Position numbers and translations under genes: made by a program. From contig NZ_JACHJR010000001.1 of assembly GCF_014203705.1 (NCBI RefSeq), forward strand, positions 5,580,001 to 5,644,000: a DNA stretch of 64,000 nucleotides, written 5' to 3'. Under the pieces are notes generated by a model. The model made no database searches. It was not told the DNA's origin and saw only the letters and a program-made list of their open reading frames with translations. Shown here one piece after another: positions 35,124 through 43,293 of this stretch (its first letter is position 1; every line of letters starts with the position of its first letter). The stretch comes from Kitasatospora gansuensis. GTDB taxonomy: Bacteria; Actinomycetota; Actinomycetes; Streptomycetales; Streptomycetaceae.

Positions 35124-35150
35124 AAAGGAGTATAAAATAGAGATGTAAGC
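35124..35150 (+). promoter_or_regulatory. Phage-type promoter (second copy of motif)
   Basis: CCAAAGGAGTATAAAAT, nearly identical to the element at 29840. TAAAAT fits a -10; TAGGAC about 17 bases upstream is a weak -35. Confidence 0.55.
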
Positions 35151-35181
35151 TTTCGTTCAACTAGCAGATGGGATAAGCAAG

Positions 35182-35847
35182 TTGCCATCCATTACCGTCC
35201 AAGTCGGTGACCGCAGGTACCGGCACCTGTGGCTCAAGTACGTCACGGGCATCGACCTCAGCAGGCACTGCGCGGTCGCACTCCACGGCCGCTACAGCCG
35301 CCTCGTCGACGAAACCACCAAGGAAGTCACCGTCCACCTGGACGAGTTCCCGCACGCACTCGCCTGGTACCTGTGCGGCGTCACCACCGCCCCCTACCGG
35401 TGGGAGGACAACCCGCACCTGGCCGTCCAGTCCGCCCCCGGCCACACCGAGACCCTGGACGTACAGGGCCTCACCGTCCACCTCGACGGCGTCAAGCCCA
35501 TCGACTTCACCGCCACCGACAACGTCCCCGACGACGACCCGCACGCCAACGATCCGGCCTACTGGACCTGCCGCAACTGGCAGTTCGCCCACTACCTCCG
35601 AGCCCGCGGCGTCCCGGACGTGCACGGCGACCGGCCGCGCATCACCACCCTCCGGCCGGGCACAGGGCAGGTGGAACTCCTCCCGAGGCCACCTCGGGTG
35701 AAGACCACGGGGGGCCTGGGCGGCGAATCCCGCAACAACCGGTGGTCAAGGCCGGGCGCTCCCGAGCCCGCGCCAGCGGCCACGCCTCAACTCCCCCTCC
35801 CGATCTCCGGCAGCCAACCGACCGACATCGGACCGGCCAACCAGTAG
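35182..35847 (+). CDS. Hypothetical phage protein (221 residues)
   Basis: A soluble protein beginning MPSITVQVGDRRYRHLWLKYVTGID. The first 145 residues look globular (EFPHALAWYLCGVTTAPYRWEDN); the last 70 are Pro/Gly/Arg-rich and probably disordered. No family recognised. A TTG start is used because no ATG or GTG lies before the conserved-looking N-terminus; the ribosome site is weak. It has its own promoter-like element upstream and a terminator downstream. Confidence 0.6.
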   Translation: MPSITVQVGDRRYRHLWLKYVTGIDLSRHCAVALHGRYSRLVDETTKEVTVHLDEFPHALAWYLCGVTTAPYRWEDNPHLAVQSAPGHTETLDVQGLTVHLDGVKPIDFTATDNVPDDDPHANDPAYWTCRNWQFAHYLRARGVPDVHGDRPRITTLRPGTGQVELLPRPPRVKTTGGLGGESRNNRWSRPGAPEPAPAATPQLPLPISGSQPTDIGPANQ

Positions 35848-35870
35848 CCCACCGCCCGCACCCGAACCCG

Positions 35871-35898
35871 CTCTCCCGGCCAGTGCCGGCCGGGAGAG
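35871..35898 (+). terminator. Terminator hairpin
   Basis: 11-bp perfect stem (35871-35881 with 35888-35898), 6-base loop, 24 bases after the preceding stop. Confidence 0.7.
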
Positions 35899-36068
35899 CG
35901 GCCTTCAGCGCCACGCGACCGGTCGGCCGCCGGCGACAGCTCAGCAAGGCCGCCGCCGACGGGCTTTCACCCGCCGACGGCTCGCGGAGCCAACTTCGGC
36001 CGGCCAGGCCATCCAACGTCAGTGCCCTGCCCTACTCTCGCCCCAGCCGATATCCCCGAAGGACGCAC

Positions 36069-36638
36069 GTGACCAAGAAGCACTCCTCCCTGATGCCCGA
36101 AGCCGTCGAGCCTGATGAGGTCGCAACTCTCCTCGCAGAGGCCCGGGAAGAGAGCGACCCCGCCGAGTTCGTCGTCCGGCTCGGCCTGTTCGCCGGTCTC
36201 CGGCCGAGCGAATACCCCGATCTGACTGCCAGCAGCATCACGGTCGACGACGGCTGCCACCGCCTGACGATCAACGGTGCCAAGGGGCCCCGCACCGTCG
36301 TGGTCGCGGCGACCGTGGCGGAGGCTCTGGAGGCAGCACGATCCGGCCTCAGCGGCGACGATCCGCTCTTCCCCGGATACGGAACCGAGCGCATCCAGGC
36401 GGACATCAGCGACCTCCTGGCCGACGCCGGCGCCACCGCCACCTCCTCCTTCGCCCTGCGCAGCTACCTCCTCAAGCGGCTCGCCGACCTCGAAGACCTG
36501 CCGAAGCACTACGTCCTGGCCTACCTGGGTGCGCTCGGCGTGACGGACGACGGCCAGCTGCCGCTGGGCTGGGACGTGGAGGTCGCCACCTGCATCGACC
36601 GGATCGTCACCGAGGACGCCGGGCTGCTCCACCGCTGA
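36069..36638 (+). CDS. Degenerate tyrosine-recombinase-fold protein
   Basis: A 189-residue protein with the outline of an integrase catalytic domain: VRLGLFAGLRPSEYPDLTASSI (box I with Arg), beta strands GCHRLTINGAKGPRTVVV, then SSFALRSYLLKRLADL where box II HxLR would be, and KHYVLAYLGAL in place of LGH. The box II His and the Tyr nucleophile are not visible, and the N-terminal core-binding domain is missing. It may bind DNA without cutting. GTG with AAGGA 5-6 bases upstream. It ends at a long hairpin shared with the tRNA array. Confidence 0.55.
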   Translation: MTKKHSSLMPEAVEPDEVATLLAEAREESDPAEFVVRLGLFAGLRPSEYPDLTASSITVDDGCHRLTINGAKGPRTVVVAATVAEALEAARSGLSGDDPLFPGYGTERIQADISDLLADAGATATSSFALRSYLLKRLADLEDLPKHYVLAYLGALGVTDDGQLPLGWDVEVATCIDRIVTEDAGLLHR

Positions 36639-36662
36639 CACCTTCACCCGTCGGATGGCTCA

Positions 36663-36716
36663 ACCGCCGGTGGGCCCGCGCATACCCCTAGGGATACGCG
36701 CGGGCCCACCGGCGGT
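36663..36716. terminator. Long bidirectional hairpin
   Basis: A 54-base near-perfect inverted repeat centred on CCCCTAGGGA, 25 bases after the preceding gene and 20 bases beyond the tRNA-Tyr on the other strand. It probably ends both transcripts. Confidence 0.75.
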
Positions 36717-36735
36717 CTGTGGATGGCTGTCGGAG

Positions 36736-36815
36736 TGGGCGAGGCCGGAGTCGAACCGGCACAGCCGAAGCGGGGGTGTTACAGACCCTTGGGCTCTCCA
36801 ATGCCCAGCTCGCCC
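36736..36815 (-). tRNA. tRNA-Tyr(GTA), phage-borne
   Basis: Acceptor GGGCGAG/CTCGCCC, anticodon stem GGGT/ACCC with loop CTGTAAC (anticodon GTA), a variable arm (CCGCTTCGG) and T loop GGTTCGACTCC. No encoded CCA. Confidence 0.8.
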
Positions 36816-36819
36816 TTGG

Positions 36820-36911
36820 CGGAGGAAGTGGGGGTCGAACCCACACGGATGCTCGCGCACCCCAACGGTTTTCAAGACCGAGGCCGGCGCCACCTGTCGG
36901 CTGGCTCCTCC
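36820..36911 (-). tRNA. tRNA-Ser(TGA), phage-borne
   Basis: Acceptor GGAGGAG/TTCCTCC, anticodon loop CTTGAAA (TGA), a long variable arm typical of Ser, and T loop GGTTCGACCCC. Confidence 0.85.
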
Positions 36912-36931
36912 GTGAACTGCCTTGTACTGCG

Positions 36932-37016
36932 CGGAGAGTGCGCGGATCGAACGCGCGCGGGCTTCCACCCGACTACGGCTTAGCAAGCCGCTGCCTTACC
37001 ACTCGGCCAACTCTCC
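36932..37016 (-). tRNA. tRNA-Ser(GCT), phage-borne
   Basis: Acceptor GGAGAGT/ACTCTCC, D arm GGCCGAGTGGTAAGGC, anticodon loop TTGCTAA (GCT) and a long variable arm. Confidence 0.85.
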
Positions 37017-37026
37017 AGGTGCTGCG

Positions 37027-37099
37027 CTGCCGGACGAGGATTCGAACCCCGAACTTCCCGATCCAGAGTCAGGCGTGCTGCCAGTGGCACCATCCGGCA
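37027..37099 (-). tRNA. tRNA-Gln(CTG), phage-borne
   Basis: Acceptor TGCCGGA/TCCGGCA, anticodon stem CCTGA/TCGGG with loop CTCTGGA (CTG), T loop GGTTCGAATCC. It is the first gene of the minus-strand tRNA array. Confidence 0.85.
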
Positions 37100-37118
37100 C
37101 TGCGGGGGCGGCAACGAG

Positions 37119-37155
37119 AAGGCCGCCCGGAAGGGGTGATCCCCTCGGACGGCCT
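37119..37155 (-). terminator. Imperfect hairpin upstream of tRNA array
   Basis: Outer arms pair 9 of 10 (AGGCCGCCCG with its complement) and enclose an inner AGGGG/CCCCT stem. It could end transcription entering from 37.2 kb. Confidence 0.4.
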
Positions 37156-37174
37156 GGCACGTGAAGGTGCCGGT

Positions 37175-37246
37175 CTACCGCGCTGAGGGATACCCCTGGC
37201 TCTGCTGGGAGCTCGAAGAACGCTGATACGACTGGCTGCTGCTCAT
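37175..37246 (-). CDS. Possible 23-residue Ser/Gln-rich peptide
   Basis: ATG with GAGAGGAA about 10 bases upstream opens a 23-codon frame (MSSSQSYQRSSSSQQSQGY...). A hairpin follows. Too short to be confident. Confidence 0.25.
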   Translation of the reverse strand: MSSSQSYQRSSSSQQSQGYPSAR

Positions 37247-37502
37247 GACGTGCGTTCCTCTCCGTGGCGTTGGCGCCGGGCTGATGCGCCTACTCTGCGG
37301 CACGGCCGAGGGCAGGGGCAATCGAATTTCGCGCAAGCCGACTGCGCGCCGGAACCCGAGGCACTGGGCCGTCCGAGCGGGCGTTGTCCACAACCCCCGA
37401 CTTATCCACAGCCTGTGAGGGACTTCCCCGAACCTCCCCGAAGATCCGGCACAGTCCTCTCTATCAGCCGCCGCCCGGCGGCCCCAGGAGAGGTAGAAGC
37501 CC
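37247..37502. other. Intergenic region with two DnaA-box sequences
   Basis: TTGTCCACA (37384-37392) and TTATCCACA (37402-37410) lie in the same orientation 18 bases apart. Both match the DnaA box; the first is the form preferred in Streptomyces. The remainder has no credible long gene. Confidence 0.4.
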
Positions 37503-37673
37503 ATGAGTAGCGAGCGGCGCACCTGGCGGGCACTCCGAACCGGCCGACCCCGAGTACGGCGGACCACGGTGCGTAGGCCACGGGCAGTGGCCCTGCCGAC
37601 ACGGAGGCTGGGCGCGGGACGGTTGGCGGCCCGCCTTCTAGGCGAGCTGCTCGGCGGCCTTCTCGGGTCCTGA
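37503..37673 (+). CDS. Small Arg-rich protein (56 residues)
   Basis: ATG with AGGAGAGG 8 bases upstream, one of the better ribosome sites in the island. The first 35 residues are very Arg-rich (MSSERRTWRALRTGRPRVRR...), and the end is a Leu/Gly amphipathic stretch (LLGELLGGLLGS). It could bind nucleic acid or membrane. No family recognised. Confidence 0.45.
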   Translation: MSSERRTWRALRTGRPRVRRTTVRRPRAVALPTRRLGAGRLAARLLGELLGGLLGS

Positions 37674-37707
37674 TTCAGCGGGATGGAGCCGGTTCAGGGC
37701 CTACTGG

Positions 37708-38379
37708 TCAATCCACGCCTAGCTGGTGGTCAGCGGCATCGTGTGCAGCAGGAGGTCCGTCGTCGAAGTCCTCCAGGGGCCGCTTCCAGCTGCCGGTTGC
37801 TGAGAGCCAGTCCTCCAGCCGCGACAGGGCACTCTGGTAGTCCATGGCTGTGGCCATGTTGACCTGGCCCCCGGGACCTTGCTCGGCCAGGTAGCGGATG
37901 GCTGCAACCGAACCGCGGGTTCCCCCGCCGAGGTTGAAGTACCAGGTGGTGTCGGCCACGTACAGCTCACGAGGATCGACACCGCCCTCGAACAGGACGA
38001 TCTGGTTCACTTTCCGGGCGTCGTTGGCCCGAGAAGCTCGGCTGCGATAGCGGACCATCTCGGGATGCCGAGTCCACGCCCTCAGTACGGGGTGAAGTGG
38101 AGGGTCTAGTCCTTCTGGCGCGACTCTGTTGACGAACAGCAGCCACCGCCTAACCGCCCGACGATGGGCATCAAGGTCAGGTTCGGCGTCCGGTCCGCCG
38201 TGATTGGACTCCGCAGGGGAGAGGGCCTTCCACGATTCGGTGTCCAGCTCCAGCGGATCAACGCCTCTGGCTACCGCGACCGCGCGCACTCGTTCAGCAT
38301 CCTGCGCCGCACCGTCGTCGACCTGCTCATACCACGCGAGAAAGTCGTGCAACGTGGGACTGAGTGGCTGATCAGACAT
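37708..38379 (-). CDS. Hypothetical protein (223 residues)
   Basis: A soluble acidic protein with no recognised domain. Visible features are a helical start (LHDFLAWYEQVDDGAAQDAERVRAVAVARGV), a central basic segment (RYRSRASRANDARKVNQIVLF) and YVADTTWYFNLGGGTRGSVAAIRYLAEQ. It is alone on the minus strand with an ATG start. The composition is slightly less GC-biased than the phage structural genes, consistent with cargo. Confidence 0.55.
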   Translation of the reverse strand: MSDQPLSPTLHDFLAWYEQVDDGAAQDAERVRAVAVARGVDPLELDTESWKALSPAESNHGGPDAEPDLDAHRRAVRRWLLFVNRVAPEGLDPPLHPVLRAWTRHPEMVRYRSRASRANDARKVNQIVLFEGGVDPRELYVADTTWYFNLGGGTRGSVAAIRYLAEQGPGGQVNMATAMDYQSALSRLEDWLSATGSWKRPLEDFDDGPPAAHDAADHQLGVD

Positions 38380-38557
38380 GGCACGAATCGTATCCGGGCA
38401 GTGCAGTACCTACAGCTCCGACCAGCCGTGGCGCCGGGCCCCGCGAGAGAGCAGAAGTGACTTGGACTGTCCGGTCTGTGGTGTCCGCCTGTAGCCCAGA
38501 CGTCGGGTGGTCTGGCGCCCGCTGGGGCCGGACCACTCGACGTCTGGGGCTGGTCGA

Positions 38558-38908
38558 CTACGACCGGCGGGTGCTCGGCCGGCGGCGGTTCGGGGTCCGG
38601 CGGCTCGCGGTGGCCGTCGGCCCGGTCACCGCGATGACCCGGACCATGGCGGTGGACTTGCCGGTCGTCGGGGTGTTGCGCCGGTGGCGTTCGACGGCGC
38701 GGTGCAGTTCGCCGACGCGGCGGGACGGGAAGAGGGGTGTGGGCGCGCTGACCTCGGCGGCCGCCGCCGCGTCGACCGCAGGCCGGTCGCGCCGGGTGCG
38801 GCGCTGGTCGAGGATCTGACGCAGCAGGTCCAGGGAGATGCCCAGGGCGAGCCCAAGCACCTTCCAGGCGGTCTCGTTGGTGATGAGCGAATGGACGACG
38901 TTGAGCAC
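38558..38908 (-). CDS. Small hypothetical membrane-associated protein (116 residues)
   Basis: The start GTG at 38908 has GGGGG 7 bases upstream. Residues about 8-35 (SLITNETAWKVLGLALGISLDLLRQIL) are amphipathic or membrane-seeking. The rest is Arg/Ala/Thr-rich and probably disordered. No family recognised. A longer frame from GTG 38938 lacks a ribosome site. Confidence 0.35.
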   Translation of the reverse strand: MLNVVHSLITNETAWKVLGLALGISLDLLRQILDQRRTRRDRPAVDAAAAAEVSAPTPLFPSRRVGELHRAVERHRRNTPTTGKSTAMVRVIAVTGPTATASRRTPNRRRPSTRRS

Positions 38909-39212
38909 GTCGGAACCCCCAGGGTCGTAAGTCTCCACCGGGATGGCGGAGTTGTTGTCGGCTTGTCCGGCTGGCGGCCGGCGGTGCCTGTGCGCACGCG
39001 GTGCTGTCGGGTGACCGGGCCAGTGCTGGCCCGGTGGCGTGTGCGAGATGCCTCTAGTGCCACCTGGCCTGGGGTTTCCGCAGGCGGAAGTGGTCGGACA
39101 TACTGGGGGTGCTCCTGTTCAGTGAGATGGGCGGCGAGCAGCACTCGCGGAGCCTGAGAAACCGCGCGAGTCGCTGGATGTGATCTGGGGCCGGGGGCGG
39201 GAACCCCTGGCC
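38909..39212. other. Intergenic region with hairpin 39014-39035
   Basis: About 300 bases without a credible gene. A 10-bp perfect stem ACCGGGCCAG/CTGGCCCGGT with a 2-base loop lies at 39014-39035 and may terminate the minus-strand restriction gene. Confidence 0.5.
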
Positions 39213-40232
39213 TCAGTGCTTGCTGGACGTGAACCCGCCGGTGTCCGGGACGGGCCAGATGACCTCGATGGACAGGCCGGTGCACAGGTCGATGAGGTCT
39301 GGGTAGGGCTCGGACGGGAGCACGACGCCGAGAGCGGGGGCGTCCAGGAACCGCTGGAAGTCGAGGAGTTGGCCGATCGCGGTACGGATCTCACCCCGTG
39401 ACGCCGAGTTCTTCACCTCGTAGAGGGTGTTGGTGGTGTCGTCCATGAGGTCGGTGATGAAAGGGTTGCGAACGCCGGGCACGTTGATCTGGCGCCGCAC
39501 AACCTGGTGGCCGAGGCGCTGGAGGTGAGCGGCGAACGCCGCAGTGAGGCTCGCTTCCCGGCGGACAATGGTCGTCCGAGGGCGCACGCGCTCCCCGTAC
39601 GGCTCGGCGAGCCGGTGGATGCGGGCGGAGTCGACGTAGATCCCGATGTCGCCGAGGGGTTCGGAGTCGATCGGCTCCGCCAGGTAGGCGGTCATGCGCT
39701 CGGTCCTGGCCGGTGTCAGCAAGGTGGTGCTCGGGGGCGGGGTGATCTCCGGCAGTTGGGGGATGCCGTCGGCGTGCTCGCCGACCGGCTTGAGCCGGAA
39801 CACGATGACGCGACGGGTTCCGCCGTTTGGGTCGGCGGCGTCGGTGAGGTAGTAGGGCTGCTCGGCGTCCAGTTCGAACTGGCCGATGTAGCGATAGGTC
39901 TTCCTGGAGCGGGTGCCGCTGATGGCGTGGAAGACCAGCACGACGCGACCCTCCGCCTTGGCGTTCAGCAGGGCCTTGTTGGCCTGCTTCATCTCCTGGT
40001 CGCCTCGGCTGCCCTCGCCGGTCAGGTGGAGGATGCCGTCGGGGGTGAAGCCGTCCACGGGGTGGGTGGGGTCGTTGAGCGGCCGGTGGCCGGTGAGCAC
40101 TACGACGGTGGCCGTGGTGCGGGAAGGCGAGATCGCGCCCTGGGGGCGCCCGCCGAAGCGGTCGATGATCTGGGCGCGAGTCATCTCCATGCCCAGTTGC
40201 AGGGTCTCCTCGGGTGTCGGGTGGGCCATCAT
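39213..40232 (-). CDS. Modification-dependent-type restriction endonuclease (PD-(D/E)XK)
   Basis: About 339 residues in two domains. Residues about 17-155 resemble the N-terminal domain of McrA/HNH-like type IV restriction proteins: MTRAQIIDRFGGRPQGAISPS, the LTGEG(S)RGDQ motif and KTYRYIGQFEL. Residues about 225-300 are a PD-(D/E)XK nuclease: Glu in RREASLTAAF, Asp in FITDL, then TLYEVKNSAS with the E-x-K pair and IGQLLDFQRFL. It probably senses modified DNA and cuts it, protecting the lysogen from other phages. No partner methylase is adjacent, consistent with type IV. Start ATG 40232 or 40229. Confidence 0.6.
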   Translation of the reverse strand: MMAHPTPEETLQLGMEMTRAQIIDRFGGRPQGAISPSRTTATVVVLTGHRPLNDPTHPVDGFTPDGILHLTGEGSRGDQEMKQANKALLNAKAEGRVVLVFHAISGTRSRKTYRYIGQFELDAEQPYYLTDAADPNGGTRRVIVFRLKPVGEHADGIPQLPEITPPPSTTLLTPARTERMTAYLAEPIDSEPLGDIGIYVDSARIHRLAEPYGERVRPRTTIVRREASLTAAFAAHLQRLGHQVVRRQINVPGVRNPFITDLMDDTTNTLYEVKNSASRGEIRTAIGQLLDFQRFLDAPALGVVLPSEPYPDLIDLCTGLSIEVIWPVPDTGGFTSSKH

Positions 40233-40497
40233 GGAGTCCAACCTACCAGGTCTTCGAACTAGCTGGAAGTGCGAGCTAGTTGCCCGAGGGCTTGGGGGGC
40301 GGATATGGACGGTGGATCACGGCATCATGGGCCTCTGGCCTGCAACGTTCTCCCATAGAGAACGCGGGAGGGGTGTGTCCGGGCTGCTAGATCGGCACCG
40401 GGGCCGCAGGTAGCTGGAGCCATCGCCGACGATCACTGCCGCGCGGTGGGGGATCATGGGTATCGGCGCGGGGGCGCACTCGAAGGACTCAGCGCCC

Positions 40498-41049
40498 ATG
40501 CCCCGCCCCACCCGGGCCCAGCGCGCCGCCATCGCCCGGCGGCGGGCCGACGCCGTAGAACTGCGCCTTGCCGGCGCCGACCCGCTGACCGTCGGCCGGA
40601 AGCTCGCCGCCGACCCCATCATCAACTCCGACCGGATCGCGTACCCGCTCGGGTACGGCCACGAGCTGTACACCAAGGGGCGCCCCGCCCCGGACGACGA
40701 GACGCTGATCCGCTCAGTCAACAGGGACGTGACGCAGGCCCTCGAACACCGAATCACCGGGTCGCAGGCTGCGGTCGAGGAGCTGCGGGCGTTGGAGGAC
40801 GCCCGCCTCGACCGGATGTTCCTCGTCGCCTACCGCAAGGCGGTGAAGGATGGGGACCTTCCGGCGATCGACCGGGCGCTTCGGATCATGGAGCGCCGGG
40901 CGCGGCTGCTCGGGCTCGACCAGCCGGCGAAGACGGAGGTCACCGGGCAGGACGGCGGCCCGATCGAGCTGACCGCGGATGCCACCGGCCACGAGCTGGC
41001 GGCACTGATCGCCCTGACCGACCCGGCCGTGGTCCGGGACGGCGAGTGA
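40498..41049 (+). CDS. Terminase small subunit-like protein
   Basis: About 183 residues. An N-terminal helical region (RAQRAAIARRRADAVELRLAGADPLTVGRKLA) looks like the DNA-binding helix-turn-helix of small terminases, and a central coiled helix (EELRALEDARLDRMFLVAYRKAVKDGD) would oligomerise. The stop overlaps the terminase large subunit start as GTGA. It would recognise phage DNA for packaging. ATG 40498 has AAGGA upstream; ATG 40456 would add 14 residues. Confidence 0.65.
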   Translation: MPRPTRAQRAAIARRRADAVELRLAGADPLTVGRKLAADPIINSDRIAYPLGYGHELYTKGRPAPDDETLIRSVNRDVTQALEHRITGSQAAVEELRALEDARLDRMFLVAYRKAVKDGDLPAIDRALRIMERRARLLGLDQPAKTEVTGQDGGPIELTADATGHELAALIALTDPAVVRDGE

Positions 41050-42578
41050 GCGCGACGGACGACCTGGTCGAGCAGTACCGGCGGCTTCCGGCGGAGCGGC
41101 GCCGGGCGATTGCCGAGCAGGCGTCGCCGGCGCTGCGCACCAGGCTGGCCAAGGTCGAGCGGGACATGGCGCTGCGGTACTCGCCCGGGTCGCTCGCCGC
41201 GGTGCTGACCGACGGCCGGGAGATGCAGGCGGCTCACCTGGACCTGATCGACGACGCGTTCCGGCGGATCGCTGCGGGGGAGACGGTCCGGCTGCTGCTG
41301 ACGATGCCGCCCCGGCACGGCAAGAGCCGCCGTGCCGCCCGGTGGGCGCCCCTGTGGTACCTCCTCCAGCGGCCGGACCACCGGGTCATGATCGCCTCGT
41401 ACTCGAGCGACCTGGCGGACGACCACGGCCGGTGGATCCGCGATGCGATCACCGAGTGGGGTGAGCAGCTCGGCATCACCCTCCACCCGGGGTCGAAGGC
41501 CGCGCACCGGTTCGACATCGCGGGCAGGGAGGGCGGCCTGTTCGCGGCCGGTGTCGGCGGTGGCCTCACCGGCAAGGGCGCCAACTTGGCGATCGTCGAT
41601 GACCCGATCAAGGACGACGCAGAAGCCCAATCGCCCACTCAGCGGCGCAAGTTGTGGGAGTGGTGGCAGGCCGTCTTGCTGACCCGGGTGGAGCCCGGAG
41701 GGTCGGTGATCGTCATTCAGACGAGGTGGCACGAGGATGATCTTGCTGGGCGGATCCTCGCCGGGGAGACCGCGTCGGACTGGACGATCATCGACCTGCC
41801 TGCCATCGCGGACAGCCCGGACGACGCGCTCGGGCGGAAGGTCGGCCAGCCGCTGTGGCCTGCCCGGTACGGGCACAAGGCGCTGGCCGGCATCCGGCGT
41901 GCGGTCGGCGAGCGGGTGTGGTGGAGCCTGTTCATGCAGAAGCCCCGCCCGGTCGAGGGCGGGGTGTGGCAGCGGGCCTGGATCGACCGGGCCCGGGTGA
42001 CGCCAGTGGAGTTCGCCGGCGCGGAGATGGCCCGGGTCGTCGTCGCGGTCGACCCCTCCGGCGGGGACTCCGCCGTCAACGACGAGACCGGCATCATCGG
42101 GCTCGCCTCCGACTTCCACGAGCAGCTGTACGTCGTCGCGGACGAGTCCGGCACGCTCGGGGCGAACGACTGGGGCCTCACCGCGTGCAGGCTGGCGCTC
42201 AGCCTGCGGGCCGACGCCATCGTGGTGGAGGCCAACTACGGCGGGAACATGGCCAAGCAGGTGCTCACGCAGGCGTGGGACCAGCTCGCCCGGGACGGTG
42301 AGGCCCGAGGTCAGCTGATGCCGATGATCGTGGAGGTCAACGCGAAGGTCGGCAAACGGCTCCGGGCCGAGCCTGTGGCGCAGCTGTACGAGCAGGGCCG
42401 TGTCCACCATGTCGGCCACTACCCGGAGTTGGAAGGTCAGATGGCGACGTGGGTCCCCGGGATGGACTCCCCGGACCGGATGGACGCCGCAGTCCATGGC
42501 CTGACGGAACTGGCCGGTGCCGGGCTCGACGCTCTGTCGCAGGGCCTGGACGACGGCCGACTTCGCGGCAGGCGCTGA
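41046..42578 (+). CDS. Phage terminase large subunit
   Basis: A 510-residue packaging motor and nuclease. The ATPase domain has Walker A LTMPPRHGKSRRAARW (about 90-100) and Walker B LAIVDDPIKDD (about 190). The coupling motif follows (VIVIQTRWHEDDLAGRIL). The C-terminal RNase H-like nuclease shows VAVDPSGGDS, VVEANYGGNM and a final Asp in RMDAAVH. GTG start overlaps the small subunit stop. All catalytic positions look intact, so this gene is probably not decayed. Confidence 0.9.
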   Translation: MSATDDLVEQYRRLPAERRRAIAEQASPALRTRLAKVERDMALRYSPGSLAAVLTDGREMQAAHLDLIDDAFRRIAAGETVRLLLTMPPRHGKSRRAARWAPLWYLLQRPDHRVMIASYSSDLADDHGRWIRDAITEWGEQLGITLHPGSKAAHRFDIAGREGGLFAAGVGGGLTGKGANLAIVDDPIKDDAEAQSPTQRRKLWEWWQAVLLTRVEPGGSVIVIQTRWHEDDLAGRILAGETASDWTIIDLPAIADSPDDALGRKVGQPLWPARYGHKALAGIRRAVGERVWWSLFMQKPRPVEGGVWQRAWIDRARVTPVEFAGAEMARVVVAVDPSGGDSAVNDETGIIGLASDFHEQLYVVADESGTLGANDWGLTACRLALSLRADAIVVEANYGGNMAKQVLTQAWDQLARDGEARGQLMPMIVEVNAKVGKRLRAEPVAQLYEQGRVHHVGHYPELEGQMATWVPGMDSPDRMDAAVHGLTELAGAGLDALSQGLDDGRLRGRR

Positions 42579-42642
42579 AGGGTGCGGTGCGGGTGGCCTC
42601 CGGCGACGGATCGGAGGCCACTCGCGCCAGCAGGACCGGAAC

Positions 42643-43293
42643 TCAGGCGGCCATCGCGGCGGTGAAGTCCCGGCTGACCTCGTACACCGGCGTCCACGAC
42701 TCCTGCCCGTCAAGGGCGTGCAGCCAGTGCCCGGTCGGGTTGGTCGTCAGCTGCTGCGCGCGGCTGCTCCCGGCGACGGCGAACGCGAGCACGGCGACGG
42801 TGCGCAGGTCGACCACCGAGCCTCTGGCCCGTGCGGCGTCGTGGATGAGCCGGGACATGGCCTGCCGGCTGCCGTGCTCGATCGCCCGCATCGTCGCGAT
42901 GGCGGTGATCTCCTGGGTCGTCCCGCGGCGGGGCAGGCCGCCGATCACCGTGCCGATGCTGGGGCCGCCCGGCACGTGGGCTTGCCCGCCGGGGGCGGTG
43001 GCGGTCATCACGGCGTACACCGCGAGCGTAGTTGCCAACGCGTTGTCCCGGGCGAGGAGTTGGTAGCGCGTAGACGAGTCGTACCCCAGGGGGAGAGGCA
43101 GTTCGGCGTCGGCCGCAGCCTGGTACAGAGCGCGGGTGGTGGCGGCGATCTTGAGGGCGGCACCGGGATGGTCGGAGCCAGGCGGTGCCGCCCACCCGCG
43201 GGCCCGGGTCACCCAGTCCCCGCCAGCGGGCGGCTTCTCCCGTAGGTGGTCGCAAAGAACGTTGAGGTAGGTCTCATCGAGCAGGCCGCGCAT
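42643..43293 (-). CDS. Hypothetical protein (216 residues)
   Basis: An unrecognised protein with helices and a Gly-rich middle (GGQAHVPGGPSIGTVIGGLPRRG), beginning MRGLLDETYLNVLCDHLR. It faces the terminase gene convergently, with 64 bases between, and adjoins the IS110 element. The ATG at 43293 is chosen because the longer frame overlaps poorly coding sequence. Minus-strand placement among plus-strand structural genes suggests cargo or a regulator rather than a virion part. Confidence 0.5.
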   Translation of the reverse strand: MRGLLDETYLNVLCDHLREKPPAGGDWVTRARGWAAPPGSDHPGAALKIAATTRALYQAAADAELPLPLGYDSSTRYQLLARDNALATTLAVYAVMTATAPGGQAHVPGGPSIGTVIGGLPRRGTTQEITAIATMRAIEHGSRQAMSRLIHDAARARGSVVDLRTVAVLAFAVAGSSRAQQLTTNPTGHWLHALDGQESWTPVYEVSRDFTAAMAA

